A stretch of 64,000 bases of DNA from Flavobacterium sp. KMS (GTDB taxonomy: Bacteria; Bacteroidota; Bacteroidia; Flavobacteriales; Flavobacteriaceae), in NCBI RefSeq assembly GCF_000813005.1, contig NZ_JSYP01000024.1, forward strand, positions 62,001 through 126,000, in the 5' to 3' direction. Under the pieces are notes generated by a model. That model made no database searches, was not told the origin of the DNA, and saw nothing but the letters and a program-made list of their open reading frames with translations. Made by a program: the position numbers and the translations under genes. Of this stretch, positions 42,834-51,566 are shown in pieces (the first letter of the stretch is position 1; each line of letters opens with the position of its first letter).

Positions 42834-44255
42834 ATGAAAAATACCAACTATTTATATTTACAATTTGCCGATCGTATTGAGAAACAGATAAAAGCAGGTC
42901 TTTTTAATGTTGGCGATAAACTTCCATCAATACGAGAGGTATGTGCCGAAACTGGATACAGCATGAGTACAGTAAGCAAGGCATATTACGAAATGGAAAG
43001 CCGTTCTCTTATAGAATCCAGACCACAATCTGGCTATTATGTAAGCAACATTTCGGCAAGAGTAATTGCTGAACCTACACCAAGTAGCCCGATAATAAGT
43101 TGTGCCAATATCGAACGGGAAGATTTAATAGACCTTGTTTATGGCAGTATGATGGATAAAAATGTAACTATGCTTTCTTTAGGATTTCCATCTAATGAGC
43201 TTCTTCCTATTACTAAATTAAATAAAGGAATGATTCAAGCCATGCGACAGTCGCCTAATAGTGGCACTTGCTATGATGAATTACAGGGAAATCTTAATCT
43301 AAGGAAAGAAATTGCCAGATGGTCATTTACCTGGGGAGGCACATTAACCGAAGATGATGTAATTACAACATCTGGTTGCATAGGAGCTATATCGCATTGT
43401 TTAATGACATTGACTAAACCTGGCGATACTATTATTACAGAAAGTCCTGTTTATTTTGGAATCTTACAACTAGCAAAATCATTGGGTTTATACATAATGG
43501 AATTGCCTACTAATATGACGACAGGAATAGAACTTGACGCTCTGAAAAAAGCACTTGCAACCAAAAAAATTACCCTTTGTTTATTAATGAGTAACTTTAG
43601 TAATCCATCAGGAAGCATGATGCCTGTGGAGCATAAAAAAGAAGTGGTTCGATTAATGGAGCATTATAATGTACCGCTTATTGAGGATGATATTTATGGT
43701 GATATGTATTTTGGAACTAGCAGACCAACCAATTGTAAAACTTATGACGAAAGCGGAATCGTACTTTGTTGCAACTCTGTATCTAAATCTCTTGCTCCTG
43801 GTTATCGTGTAGGATGGGTTTCGCCTGGAAAGTTTAAAAAAGAAATATTACGTACCAAGCTTTATCATACCGTATCTGCTACCACTATTACACACGAAGT
43901 AGTTGCTGATTTCCTCAAAAATGGAAGGTATGAAAATCATCTTCGAAAAATACGCCAAATTTTGCATCACAACAGTATTAATTACATCAATACCATTTTG
44001 GAATCTTTCCCAGCAGGAACCAAAGTGAGTCAGCCACAAGGAGGATTTTTTCTTTGGCTAGAATTAGATAAAAAAATCGATACTGCCGTGTTTTATCAAA
44101 TAGCCATGAAACATAATATTAGCATTGCACCAGGAAGAATTTTTACTTTTCAGGATCAATTTTGTAACTGCATGCGATTAAGTTTTGGGTTACCGTGGAG
44201 TAATGAACTACGACAATCTATACAAACATTGGGTATGTTGGTTAGTAAAATTTAG
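42834..44255 (+). CDS. MocR-type transcriptional regulator (GntR HTH plus aminotransferase domain)
   Basis: Regulator of 473 aa. Residues 1-70 are a GntR winged helix (ADRIEKQIKAGLFNVGDKLPSIREVCAETGYSMSTVSKAYYEME). The remainder is a fold-type I aminotransferase domain, with the PLP lysine in NSVSKSLAPGYRVGW and DDIYGDMYF nearby. Such proteins use PLP or its adducts as effector. An in-frame TTG at 42798 adds 12 residues that match nothing, so I use the ATG at 42834. It is divergent from the RarD-like transporter, which it probably regulates. Confidence 0.9.
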   Translation: MKNTNYLYLQFADRIEKQIKAGLFNVGDKLPSIREVCAETGYSMSTVSKAYYEMESRSLIESRPQSGYYVSNISARVIAEPTPSSPIISCANIEREDLIDLVYGSMMDKNVTMLSLGFPSNELLPITKLNKGMIQAMRQSPNSGTCYDELQGNLNLRKEIARWSFTWGGTLTEDDVITTSGCIGAISHCLMTLTKPGDTIITESPVYFGILQLAKSLGLYIMELPTNMTTGIELDALKKALATKKITLCLLMSNFSNPSGSMMPVEHKKEVVRLMEHYNVPLIEDDIYGDMYFGTSRPTNCKTYDESGIVLCCNSVSKSLAPGYRVGWVSPGKFKKEILRTKLYHTVSATTITHEVVADFLKNGRYENHLRKIRQILHHNSINYINTILESFPAGTKVSQPQGGFFLWLELDKKIDTAVFYQIAMKHNISIAPGRIFTFQDQFCNCMRLSFGLPWSNELRQSIQTLGMLVSKI

Positions 44256-44299
44256 ATTAAAATATTAACCGTAAAATTTGCAAACTGTGGGAGAAGATT

Positions 44300-44652
44300 T
44301 AACCATTAAGACATTAAGTATCATTAAGAGTTAAGCTTAATTTTTCTTTATTTCTTAATGGTGAAAAACTGTAGCAAAAATTTAACCGCAAAGGTCACAA
44401 AGGTTTACGCAAAGGTCGCAAAGTTTAAATCTGTAGTAAAAAGTCTAACCATTAAGTCCGTAAAGATTTAAAAAATCCGTTTTTATCCGCGTCTTTGCTT
44501 TGGCAAATCTGTGTCATCCGTGTTCCATTATAGACGATGCAGGAAATCTATTTAATCTTTATAATCTGTGGGAAAACTCTAACCGCAAAGATTTTAAAAA
44601 TCTTTTTTTATCCGCGCCTTTGCTTTAACAAATCAGTATCATCCGTGTTCCT
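44300..44652. repeat. Mosaic of dispersed intergenic repeats
   Basis: The 536-base gap contains a full ACCATTAAG/CTTAATGGT hairpin element (about 44303-44362), a CGCAAAGGTC element (44384-44425), and two copies of a TTATCCGCG...TTTGC...ATCCGTGTTCC element (44477-44526 and 44604-44652). The element of the last pair also occurs in reverse at 38663-38712. There is no gene. Confidence 0.85.
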
Positions 44653-44729
44653 TTGTAGGCAATAATTGCTAGTAAACAGCACCTAAAATAATATTTCTAA
44701 AACTTTTATTAAAAAAATTAATTCTCCAC

Positions 44730-44743
44730 ATACCGATTGGTAT
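44730..44743. promoter_or_regulatory. TetR operator upstream of the TetR gene
   Basis: ATACCGATTGGTAT differs from the perfect palindrome at 45392-45405 by one base. It lies just before a TATTTTTG -7 box (44752-44759) and about 50 bases before the TetR start codon at 44792, as for an autoregulated repressor. Confidence 0.65.
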
Positions 44744-44791
44744 TTATTTATTATTTTTGTTCCGTAATTTATTCGAAAATCAATCAGCCCC

Positions 44792-45373
44792 ATGAATACT
44801 TCGGAATTTATACTAGACAGAGTTGCTCCTATTTTTAACAAACAGGGATATATTGGTACGAGTTTATCAGATATTACTAATGCAACTGGACTGACAAAAG
44901 GAGCAATTTATTGTAATTTTGCAAATAAAGAAGATTTGGCTCTAAAGGCTTTCCAACTTAATGTAAGTGTAGCTATAATACCATTATTTAAACTAATTGC
45001 TACCACAGAAGGCAGTATTAATAAATTGTACACAATAACCAATTATCATCGTAGTTATTATGATCTGGTAAAAGACAGAGGTGGCTGCCCTATGCTAAGA
45101 GTTGGAATTGATACAAAATTTGTTAATCCGTTATTATTTAAAGCTGCCGAAAAACTATCTCAAAAGTTTATTTATGGATTAACTGATATTCTAAACGAAG
45201 GAATTGAGTCGAATGAAATCACTCCAAATATTGATGTAAAAAAATATGCTCAAATAATTTTATCTCTAATCGAGGGAAGTTCGCTTTTATCGTTTACCCA
45301 TAATGACGAAACCTACATAAACAATGCAATGGATTGTATTGATAACATAATAATAGAAACTATTAAAAAGTAA
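44792..45373 (+). CDS. TetR-family repressor
   Basis: Regulator of 193 aa with the N-terminal helix-turn-helix ILDRVAPIFNKQGYIGTSLSDITNATGLTKGAIYCNFANKEDLALKAF. The ligand domain contains a GGCPMLRVGIDTKF loop. Matching palindromes lie before this gene and between it and the thioesterase gene, 53 bases downstream, so it likely represses both itself and the thioesterase/SnoaL pair. The inducer may be an acyl-CoA or fatty acid, given the thioesterase, but this is a guess. Confidence 0.88.
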   Translation: MNTSEFILDRVAPIFNKQGYIGTSLSDITNATGLTKGAIYCNFANKEDLALKAFQLNVSVAIIPLFKLIATTEGSINKLYTITNYHRSYYDLVKDRGGCPMLRVGIDTKFVNPLLFKAAEKLSQKFIYGLTDILNEGIESNEITPNIDVKKYAQIILSLIEGSSLLSFTHNDETYINNAMDCIDNIIIETIKK

Positions 45374-45391
45374 AAAATTTTAACTCCCTAT

Positions 45392-45405
45392 ATACCAATT
45401 GGTAT
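45392..45405. promoter_or_regulatory. TetR operator upstream of the thioesterase gene
   Basis: ATACCAATTGGTAT is a perfect 14-bp palindrome 18 bases after the TetR stop and 21 bases before the thioesterase ATG. It closely matches the site at 44730-44743. Confidence 0.7.
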
Positions 45406-45426
45406 GCAGTGTAATTTTAAAAGAAA

Positions 45427-45912
45427 ATGGAAAAAGTATTAAAGACAAAAAGAAAAATCAGATTTCAGGATTGTGACCCATTCAATCATTTAAACAACTC
45501 AAAATATCTAGAATATTTTATTAATGCCCGTGAAGACCAAATCGCTGAGCATTATGGATTAGATATCTTTAAACTCATGAAAACATCAGCTTTAAGTTGG
45601 GTGGTTGCATCTAACCAAATAAGCTACATGAGACCAGCATTTACAATGGAAACTGTTGTTATAGATTCGCAATTAATTCAATATACTGATAACGTATTAT
45701 TGGTAGAAATGAAAATGTGGAACGAAGACGAAACGGAACTAAAAGCTGTTCTTTGGATTAAATTTATTCATTACAGTTTTCAAACAAAAAAAGTAGCAAA
45801 TCATGCTGATGATTTAATGCGTTTATTCCAAGCAGTTGTAGTTCCTGTTGAACAAACTGTTTTTGAAAATCGTTATATGGAAATAATAAAGAAGTTGAAA
45901 GAACATGCCTAA
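45427..45912 (+). CDS. Acyl-CoA thioesterase (4-hydroxybenzoyl-CoA thioesterase type)
   Basis: Hotdog-fold protein of 161 aa. RFQDCDPFNHLNNSKYLEYFINAREDQIAEHYGLD contains the Asp of the DxxxHxNN motif that marks this thioesterase branch, and RPAFTMETVVIDSQLIQY forms the second half of the hotdog. It hydrolyses acyl-CoA, but the chain is unknown. It overlaps the next gene by 8 bases, so the two are translationally coupled. A palindromic TetR operator sits directly before it. Confidence 0.88.
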   Translation: MEKVLKTKRKIRFQDCDPFNHLNNSKYLEYFINAREDQIAEHYGLDIFKLMKTSALSWVVASNQISYMRPAFTMETVVIDSQLIQYTDNVLLVEMKMWNEDETELKAVLWIKFIHYSFQTKKVANHADDLMRLFQAVVVPVEQTVFENRYMEIIKKLKEHA

Positions 45913-46273
45913 ATTAGAAACTGTAGAGCAATTTATCTCGATGGTAGAAGCCAACGAGCATGATAAAGCGATCGAAAGATTTTATACCGAAGATGCATCT
46001 ATGCAAGAAAACCAAGCGGAACCTCGTGTTGGTAGAGATTTTCTTGTTGCCAATGAGAAAAATGTACTTTTGAGAGTAAAATCATTAGTTTCTAAATGTA
46101 TTCGTCCTGTTTTTATCAATGGTGATTTTGTAGTCATTCAATGGTATTTCAAATTTGAGTGGAAAGATGGAACTTCTACGGAAATCGAAGAAATGACGCA
46201 TCAAAACTGGGAAGGAGAACTCATAAAGAAAGAACAGTTTTTTTATGATCCAAAACAATTCATCCCTGTTTAA
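45905..46273 (+). CDS. SnoaL/NTF2-like protein
   Basis: A 122-aa protein of the NTF2-like fold, seen in EQFISMVEANEHDKAIERFYTEDASMQENQAEPRVGRDFLVANEKN and WYFKFEWKDGTSTEIEEMTHQNWEGELIKKEQFFYDPKQF. The family includes small polyketide cyclases and isomerases, and many members are of unknown function. It overlaps the thioesterase gene and is therefore in the same TetR-controlled unit. A combined role with the thioesterase on a small acyl compound is possible. Confidence 0.8.
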   Translation: MPKLETVEQFISMVEANEHDKAIERFYTEDASMQENQAEPRVGRDFLVANEKNVLLRVKSLVSKCIRPVFINGDFVVIQWYFKFEWKDGTSTEIEEMTHQNWEGELIKKEQFFYDPKQFIPV

Positions 46274-46310
46274 CAGTTTTACTAAACATAAATTTTGATA
46301 CGATTTATTT

Positions 46311-46368
46311 AAACCATTAAGAGATTAAGAAAAGTTAAGTTCTTAATCTCTTAATGGTTTGTTTTTTT
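46311..46368. terminator. Perfect 20-bp hairpin terminator made of the dispersed repeat
   Basis: AAACCATTAAGAGATTAAGA (46311-46330) and its exact reverse complement (46341-46360) flank a 10-nt loop, followed by GTTTTTTT. It lies 38 bases after the SnoaL stop and before a convergent gene, so it can terminate transcription in both directions. The arms are the ends of the ACCATTAAG/CTTAATGGT element found in the arrays. Confidence 0.85.
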
Positions 46369-46418
46369 CTTACCGTTCAACACAAACTTGTCATTTCGAA
46401 ATAGCATCAGATTATGCG

Positions 46419-46548
46419 CCCTTCGACTCCGCTCAGGGTGACAAAATTGTGTTAGTTTCTTGCGGAGACCCTTCGTTCCTCAGGGTGACAAGATTGTCTA
46501 ATTCCTTGCGTTGACCCTTCGACTCCGCTCAAGGTGACAAAATTGTGG
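46419..46548. repeat. Three copies of a TTCGACTCCGCTCAGGGTGACA element
   Basis: CCCTTCGACTCCGCTCAGGG... at 46419-46451, a shortened version (CCCTTCGTTCCTCAGGGTGA) at 46468-46498, and a close copy at 46514-46548. The unit has inverted ends (CCCT/AGGG) and a GTGACAAAATTGTG tail. It is GC-rich compared with the surroundings. With the hairpin before it, it fills the 337-base gap before the convergent acyl-CoA enzyme gene. Confidence 0.85.
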
Positions 46549-46610
46549 TTAATCTGTGTGCAATTATACACAGCTATATAAATTAATAATCAACAACTGA
46601 TCATTAATAA

Positions 46611-48869
46611 TTACCCCAATATTGGCGCAGCAAGACAACTTTCGGGAATATCAAATGCATTTACTAAAGCAACAGCATCAGGTCTTATATCCCAACAAAG
46701 CTGGTTAACCATTTTACGGATTGCTTTTGTTTTTACCGCTTCCATATATCCATCTTCAAGATACCAACCTTTATTTTTTTCGATTTGAGCTAGTGCATAC
46801 AAATGGCATAATTTCGATAGAATCTCTTTAACATTTGTATCTTTAACTGTTTCAATAGCAATTTGAAACTGCTCCAAAACGATTCGTTCCAAATATGCCT
46901 GAGCGACATCTATCATTTGATGTTGCACCACATTAAACGCATCATAAGGCTCGAGTCCGCTGTCGATAAGTTTTTTTATTCGCTTTGCAGCAGATGCTAA
47001 AGTCGTTTTTTCTCTATGCTGAAAAGCTAATAAATGAAATTCATTGTCAAGCAAATGAGCATCTTCTATTTTTCTGGTGGCAATTGGATTTTTTTCAGAA
47101 ATAGCCGTTTTTGCATTTTCAAAAACATAATTTACGATTCCCAGTGCTCCCATTTCGCCAAATGATTTTCTGAATTCAGATAAGCGATTTTTTGCTACCA
47201 ATTGCATTAATACCGTATTATCACCTTCAAAAGTGGTGTAAATTTCTGTATCATTTTTTAAGGCATCGATTCTATTTTCAGATAAATATCCTTTTCCTCC
47301 ACAAGCTTCACGACATTCTTGCAAAATATCTCTTGTGCTCCAAGTTGAGTATGATTTCATTCCTGCTGCAAGTGCTTCAATTTCCTGCATTTCGGATTCT
47401 TTCTTATTCAGGAATCGATTCGTAAGGTATTGCAAAGCAAAATGTACTGCATAGGTTTTTGCCAGTTGCGGAATCAAACGGCGTTGATGCATACGATAAT
47501 TTAAAATCGGAACTTCCGAACCTCCTTCTGGTCCAAACTGTCGGCGTTGATCACTATATCTAATTGTTATTGCCAGTCCAGATTTGGCTGCAGCCAATGC
47601 CGAACGCGGAATTCCGATACGTCCGCCAACTAATGTTCCAAGCATGGTAAAAAAACGACGGTTATCACTCGGAATCGGGCTTTCGAATTCGCCTTTCTCA
47701 TTTACCGAAGCAAATCTATCCAGCATATTCTCTTTTGGGATAACCACATTATCAAAACTTATTGTTCCGTTATCCACCCCATTCAATCCCATTTTATGTC
47801 CACAATCTCCAATTGTAACACCTTTTATATTTGTACCGTTTGTGTCTCTTAAAGGCACTACAAATGCGTTTACACCATAATCAACTTCATTGATGATTAG
47901 TTTTGCAAATACAGTTGCCATTTGTCCGTGTACAGCTGCATTACCAATATATTCTTTTTGTGCGTTTTTGTTCGGCGTATGAATTGTAAATGTTTGATCG
48001 TCGTGATTGTAAGTAGCTGTAGTTTCAAGCCCTTTTACATTCGAACCATGATGTGTTTCGGTCATGGCAAAACAACCGGGTAATTTAAGCGAACCTATAT
48101 CTTTTAAATATTTACTATAATGTTTTTCTGTTCCCAATGATTGTAAGCTCATTCCCCAAAGCCCGAATTGTACACCAAATTTTATTACCAAGCTTAAATC
48201 GTGATAACTCAGGGTTTCCATAATAGCAAAATAATCAGCTATATTTTCTCCTCCGCCATATTGCTTTGGATAAGCCATATTACCAAAATTTTCTTTGGCA
48301 AGGATTTTACACCATTCATATACTTTTGCACGATACACATTAATATCTGTAGAAGTTTCATAAGCAAATTCAGGTTTACTAATAACCGTTTTTACTCTTT
48401 TTATAATTGCCGCTTGTTCTCCATCCAGAATCTCTGTTAGTTTTGTAGAATCAAAACTGCTTTCTGTTTTATAATTTGAAGTCAGAGAAGTTGCTGTTTT
48501 TTTGAAAGTACCAATGGCTTCCTGTCCAAAAACTCCAAGATCATTTTCTAATTTTGTAAAAACAGGTTCTAGCTCTTTAAGATTTTTATCATCTCCCGAA
48601 AGGGCAACAACAATATCGTATATGGATTTAACAGACTGTTTATCCTGAATACTTTTCTCTATTTCTAGTTTCCAACTAGTAAGTTGTTCTCTTGATGGTG
48701 GTACCGAAATATCTATTTTAGAAAGCAATTCTTCTCTCTCTTCTTTGGTAAGCCAGTTTTGTGAGCGAATAAATTCTTGCAACGTAACGAACTCTTTTTG
48801 GGTTAAAAGATCATCCGACCAAACAAGGTAAAAAAGAGGTATAAAGGATTTGAGTCTTGAGTTTTCCAT
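46611..48869 (-). CDS. Acyl-CoA dehydrogenase/oxidase family protein
   Basis: Flavoprotein of 752 aa, much longer than ordinary acyl-CoA dehydrogenases and organised like acyl-CoA oxidases. After about 130 residues of extra N-terminal helices come GCFAMTETHHGSNVKGLETTATY, AVHGQMATVFAKL, KMGLNGVDNGTISFDNVVIP and the FAD helices with RYSDQRRQFGP, and late EACGGKGYLSENRIDALKNDTEIYTTFEGDNTVLMQLVAKN. It would oxidise acyl-CoA to enoyl-CoA. Whether it passes electrons to oxygen or to ETF cannot be decided from sequence. It stands alone on the minus strand and converges with the SnoaL gene. Confidence 0.85.
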   Translation of the reverse strand: MENSRLKSFIPLFYLVWSDDLLTQKEFVTLQEFIRSQNWLTKEEREELLSKIDISVPPSREQLTSWKLEIEKSIQDKQSVKSIYDIVVALSGDDKNLKELEPVFTKLENDLGVFGQEAIGTFKKTATSLTSNYKTESSFDSTKLTEILDGEQAAIIKRVKTVISKPEFAYETSTDINVYRAKVYEWCKILAKENFGNMAYPKQYGGGENIADYFAIMETLSYHDLSLVIKFGVQFGLWGMSLQSLGTEKHYSKYLKDIGSLKLPGCFAMTETHHGSNVKGLETTATYNHDDQTFTIHTPNKNAQKEYIGNAAVHGQMATVFAKLIINEVDYGVNAFVVPLRDTNGTNIKGVTIGDCGHKMGLNGVDNGTISFDNVVIPKENMLDRFASVNEKGEFESPIPSDNRRFFTMLGTLVGGRIGIPRSALAAAKSGLAITIRYSDQRRQFGPEGGSEVPILNYRMHQRRLIPQLAKTYAVHFALQYLTNRFLNKKESEMQEIEALAAGMKSYSTWSTRDILQECREACGGKGYLSENRIDALKNDTEIYTTFEGDNTVLMQLVAKNRLSEFRKSFGEMGALGIVNYVFENAKTAISEKNPIATRKIEDAHLLDNEFHLLAFQHREKTTLASAAKRIKKLIDSGLEPYDAFNVVQHQMIDVAQAYLERIVLEQFQIAIETVKDTNVKEILSKLCHLYALAQIEKNKGWYLEDGYMEAVKTKAIRKMVNQLCWDIRPDAVALVNAFDIPESCLAAPILG

Positions 48870-49063
48870 AGTAATCTTATTTTTTAACTTTTGTTAAATT
48901 AAAGAATTTTGTTAACTAAAGTACGTTAAGGATGTCATAATTAATTTTATTTAGTGATTTATATGAAATGTTAAAGAAATAATTCTGTGTGAGAAATAGT
49001 TTATTTTGTATCTTCGTTAATCAGGTGATGCTCAGTACTATTTTAAACTTCAACAAAGATTTT

Positions 49064-49816
49064 ATGAAAAAAAGTATTCTATTGCTTATTACATTCTTTT
49101 TCGTATCTACCTCTTATTCTCAAGTTTTAATTTCTATGGTGTTTGGAGACAAACTAAACTCTCCTTTTCTTGAGTTTGGTCTGGAAGGTGGTGTTAATTT
49201 ATCAACCATTTCTAATCAGGAAACCACTGGTTCGAACATCGGGTTTAACCTTGGTTTTTATTTTGATATCCATTTGAAAAAAAGTCTAAACTGGATGGTA
49301 AATACTGGAGTTATTGTAAAATCTCCAATGGGAGCTCATGGTATACCAGTGTATTCTTTAGAAAACGAAACCTTAGATAATACTTTTGAAGGTGGATATG
49401 TGGATAGAGAAATTCGTTATTTTAATGTCCCGATTTTAATTAAATATAAATTTGACAACAATATTTATGTCAAAGCTGGCCCTCAATTTGGGCTACTAAG
49501 TAAAGCTTTTGATAGATTTAGAAACAAAATTGACGGTGATAACGTAATCTACAAAAACGATATTAAAGATCAGGTACGTGTCATAGATGCTGGTGTCGCC
49601 CTTGGTTTAGGATATCGTATAACTGCAGGAAATGGTATAAATGTTGGGATGCAATATTATTATGGTTTGGTTCCTGTAATGAAAGGAGATGGACCTAACC
49701 AATACAATCGTTCTCTTTATTTAACAGCTGCATTTCCAATAGGAAAAGGTAAAGCTGCCAAAAGAGCCGCTGAGAAAAAAGCACTCGAAGAAAAAAATGG
49801 CATTCAATCTAAATGA
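49064..49816 (+). CDS. Outer-membrane beta-barrel protein (PorT-like)
   Basis: Protein of 250 aa from the ATG at 49064, with a signal peptide ending near SYSQVLISM. The mature part has alternating strands such as EFGLEGGVNLST, NIGFNLGFYFD, NVPILIKYKFDNNIYVKAGPQFGLL and GVALGLGYRITAGNGINVGMQYYYGL, typical of the porin family with eight strands (PorT-like). The GTG at 48989 would add 25 residues before the signal peptide, so I discard it. The tail KGKAAKRAAEKKALEEKNGIQ is basic and lies outside the barrel. Function is unknown. Confidence 0.82.
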   Translation: MKKSILLLITFFFVSTSYSQVLISMVFGDKLNSPFLEFGLEGGVNLSTISNQETTGSNIGFNLGFYFDIHLKKSLNWMVNTGVIVKSPMGAHGIPVYSLENETLDNTFEGGYVDREIRYFNVPILIKYKFDNNIYVKAGPQFGLLSKAFDRFRNKIDGDNVIYKNDIKDQVRVIDAGVALGLGYRITAGNGINVGMQYYYGLVPVMKGDGPNQYNRSLYLTAAFPIGKGKAAKRAAEKKALEEKNGIQSK

Positions 49817-49978
49817 TTTTGGTGAAATACAAAATGTAATTAATTGTGTAAACTAAATTGTTCTTTATATTTTATAATATGAATAAAATCAAACACAAAT
49901 TGCACCAATTATCACGAACTGATTCGTGAAAATTGGCACAATTTGCGGTGAAAAACAATTTGATATTAGCTTTAGAAT

Positions 49979-50767
49979 TTATCCATTTACTTTAGCATTC
50001 ATCATTTTGCTAACAATATTAATCACTGCTTTTCTAGGTAATAATCTTGGCAAAAATGATTGTAAATAGTTTGTAGTACCAACTATTTTAAAGCTTTTGT
50101 TTTTTAATAATGCCGAGATTCCTTGTTTGGCAACTGTTTCTGGAGTATCTGCAGCCATTCCTTTAGTATTTGCTTTTGCGACTGATTGAAATCCTGTAGT
50201 AGTATTCCCTGGGCAAAGTGCTGTAATCGTTACTCCTCTTTTAGAATATTCGCCATATAATGCCTCTGAGAAATCCAATACAAATGATTTACTTGCACAA
50301 TATGTTGCAACATAAGGACATGGTTGTAGTGCCCCTGTTGAAGCCACATTTATGATTCCGCAATCCCCTTTTTTCAGCATATCTGGTAATACGAGATGGC
50401 ATAATTTTACAAGAGCATTAATATTAATTTCAATCATTTCGTCATAATCTTCCATACTTTCGTCAAGAAAATTTACCCATTTACCAAATCCTGCATTATT
50501 TACCAATAAATCTACCGACAATCCAGCTTGTTTTATTTGATTATACAATTTCTGCGGAGTGTCTTTTTGCAAAAGATCACCAGTAAATACAGTCACTTGC
50601 ACGTTATGTTCTTTTGAAATTTTATGAGCTAGAATTTGTAGTTTATCTTCTGATCTGGCTGTTATGATAAGATTTACTCCTTGCTTTGCTAATTCATAAG
50701 CAAATGCTTCGCCAATACCAGATGAAGCTCCGGTAATAAGTGCGGTTTTGTTTTTTAGTGTTTTCAT
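49979..50767 (-). CDS. Short-chain dehydrogenase (DltE-like)
   Basis: SDR of 262 aa from the ATG at 50767. It has TGASSGIG near residue 11, NNAGFGKWV, and the catalytic STGALQPCPYVATYCASKSFVLDF with Ser, Tyr and Lys. The C-terminal region LPRLLPRKAVINIVSKMM is typical of the DltE-like subgroup. The 8-residue N-terminal extension from 50791 is not needed and matches nothing. Substrate unknown. The Crp-family gene lies just upstream on the same strand, with 61 bases between. Confidence 0.85.
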   Translation of the reverse strand: MKTLKNKTALITGASSGIGEAFAYELAKQGVNLIITARSEDKLQILAHKISKEHNVQVTVFTGDLLQKDTPQKLYNQIKQAGLSVDLLVNNAGFGKWVNFLDESMEDYDEMIEININALVKLCHLVLPDMLKKGDCGIINVASTGALQPCPYVATYCASKSFVLDFSEALYGEYSKRGVTITALCPGNTTTGFQSVAKANTKGMAADTPETVAKQGISALLKNKSFKIVGTTNYLQSFLPRLLPRKAVINIVSKMMNAKVNG

Positions 50768-50828
50768 TTCTTTAATTATTATCTGATACAAAATTCAGTA
50801 ATAACCAAAGCAATCTACTTAACGTATG

Positions 50829-51401
50829 TTAGGAAATTATCTGTTTCCTAATTCGGCTTAAACTCTCTGGTTTAATTCCTATAAACGACGCTATATATTG
50901 TAGTGGAACATTTTGGATCATAGCAGGATTATCTTTTACTATTTTTAGATAACGCTGTTCTGCTGATAAAGCAACAATGTCATTGGTTCTTTGCTCATTA
51001 TAAATTAAAGATTTTTCGTAAATGATTCTAGCAAAATCTGCCCACTTTTGGCTTTTATTGCATAATACATCAAAATCCTTTTTTGTAATTCGTAGTACTT
51101 CGCACGCAGTTATACATTCGATATTATCTACAGCAGGAGTTCCTGTTGCAAAACTATTAAAAGAAGTAATAAATCCCGAAGGACAATTAATATGTGTTGT
51201 AACTTGATTGCCATTCTGGTTATAAAAAACTCTAATAAAACCCGAGTTGATAAAATATAAATACCGAGCTACCTTACTCTCATTTTCTAAAATTTCTCCT
51301 TTACTACAACTTACTGGCTCAAAGAAATTTTCGACCAATATAACATCTGAATTATCGATAGCAATAATCTCTGCTACAAGCTCAAGTAGTTTTGTGTACA
51401 T
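50829..51401 (-). CDS. Crp/Fnr-family regulator
   Basis: Regulator of 190 aa with a cyclic nucleotide-binding-like beta roll (residues about 20-120, FEPVSCSKGEILENESKVARYLYFINSGFIRVFY, CPSGFITSFNSFATGTPAVDNIECITACEVLRITKKDF) and a short C-terminal part with VPLQYIASFIGIKPESLSRIRKQII that fits a helix-turn-helix. Bacteroidota regulators of this type often have shortened HTH domains. It sits upstream of the DltE-like SDR and may control it. The effector is unknown. Confidence 0.85.
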   Translation of the reverse strand: MYTKLLELVAEIIAIDNSDVILVENFFEPVSCSKGEILENESKVARYLYFINSGFIRVFYNQNGNQVTTHINCPSGFITSFNSFATGTPAVDNIECITACEVLRITKKDFDVLCNKSQKWADFARIIYEKSLIYNEQRTNDIVALSAEQRYLKIVKDNPAMIQNVPLQYIASFIGIKPESLSRIRKQIIS

Positions 51402-51566
51402 GAATTACATTGGTTTTATAAGTTCCTGCAAAGCTACAAACTCTTTCTGAGTTAAAAGATTATTAAAAGTGCAAAGGTTTTTTTTAAGGTGCAAAGGGAC
51501 AAAGGTTACTTTTACTCTAAAAAAATAGAATATATTAGTATCTCTAAATAATTAAACCCTAAAATT

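Noticed and set aside
46419-46548. Insertion sequence remnant
   Set aside because: There is no transposase fragment or target duplication in view. It is listed as a dispersed repeat only.
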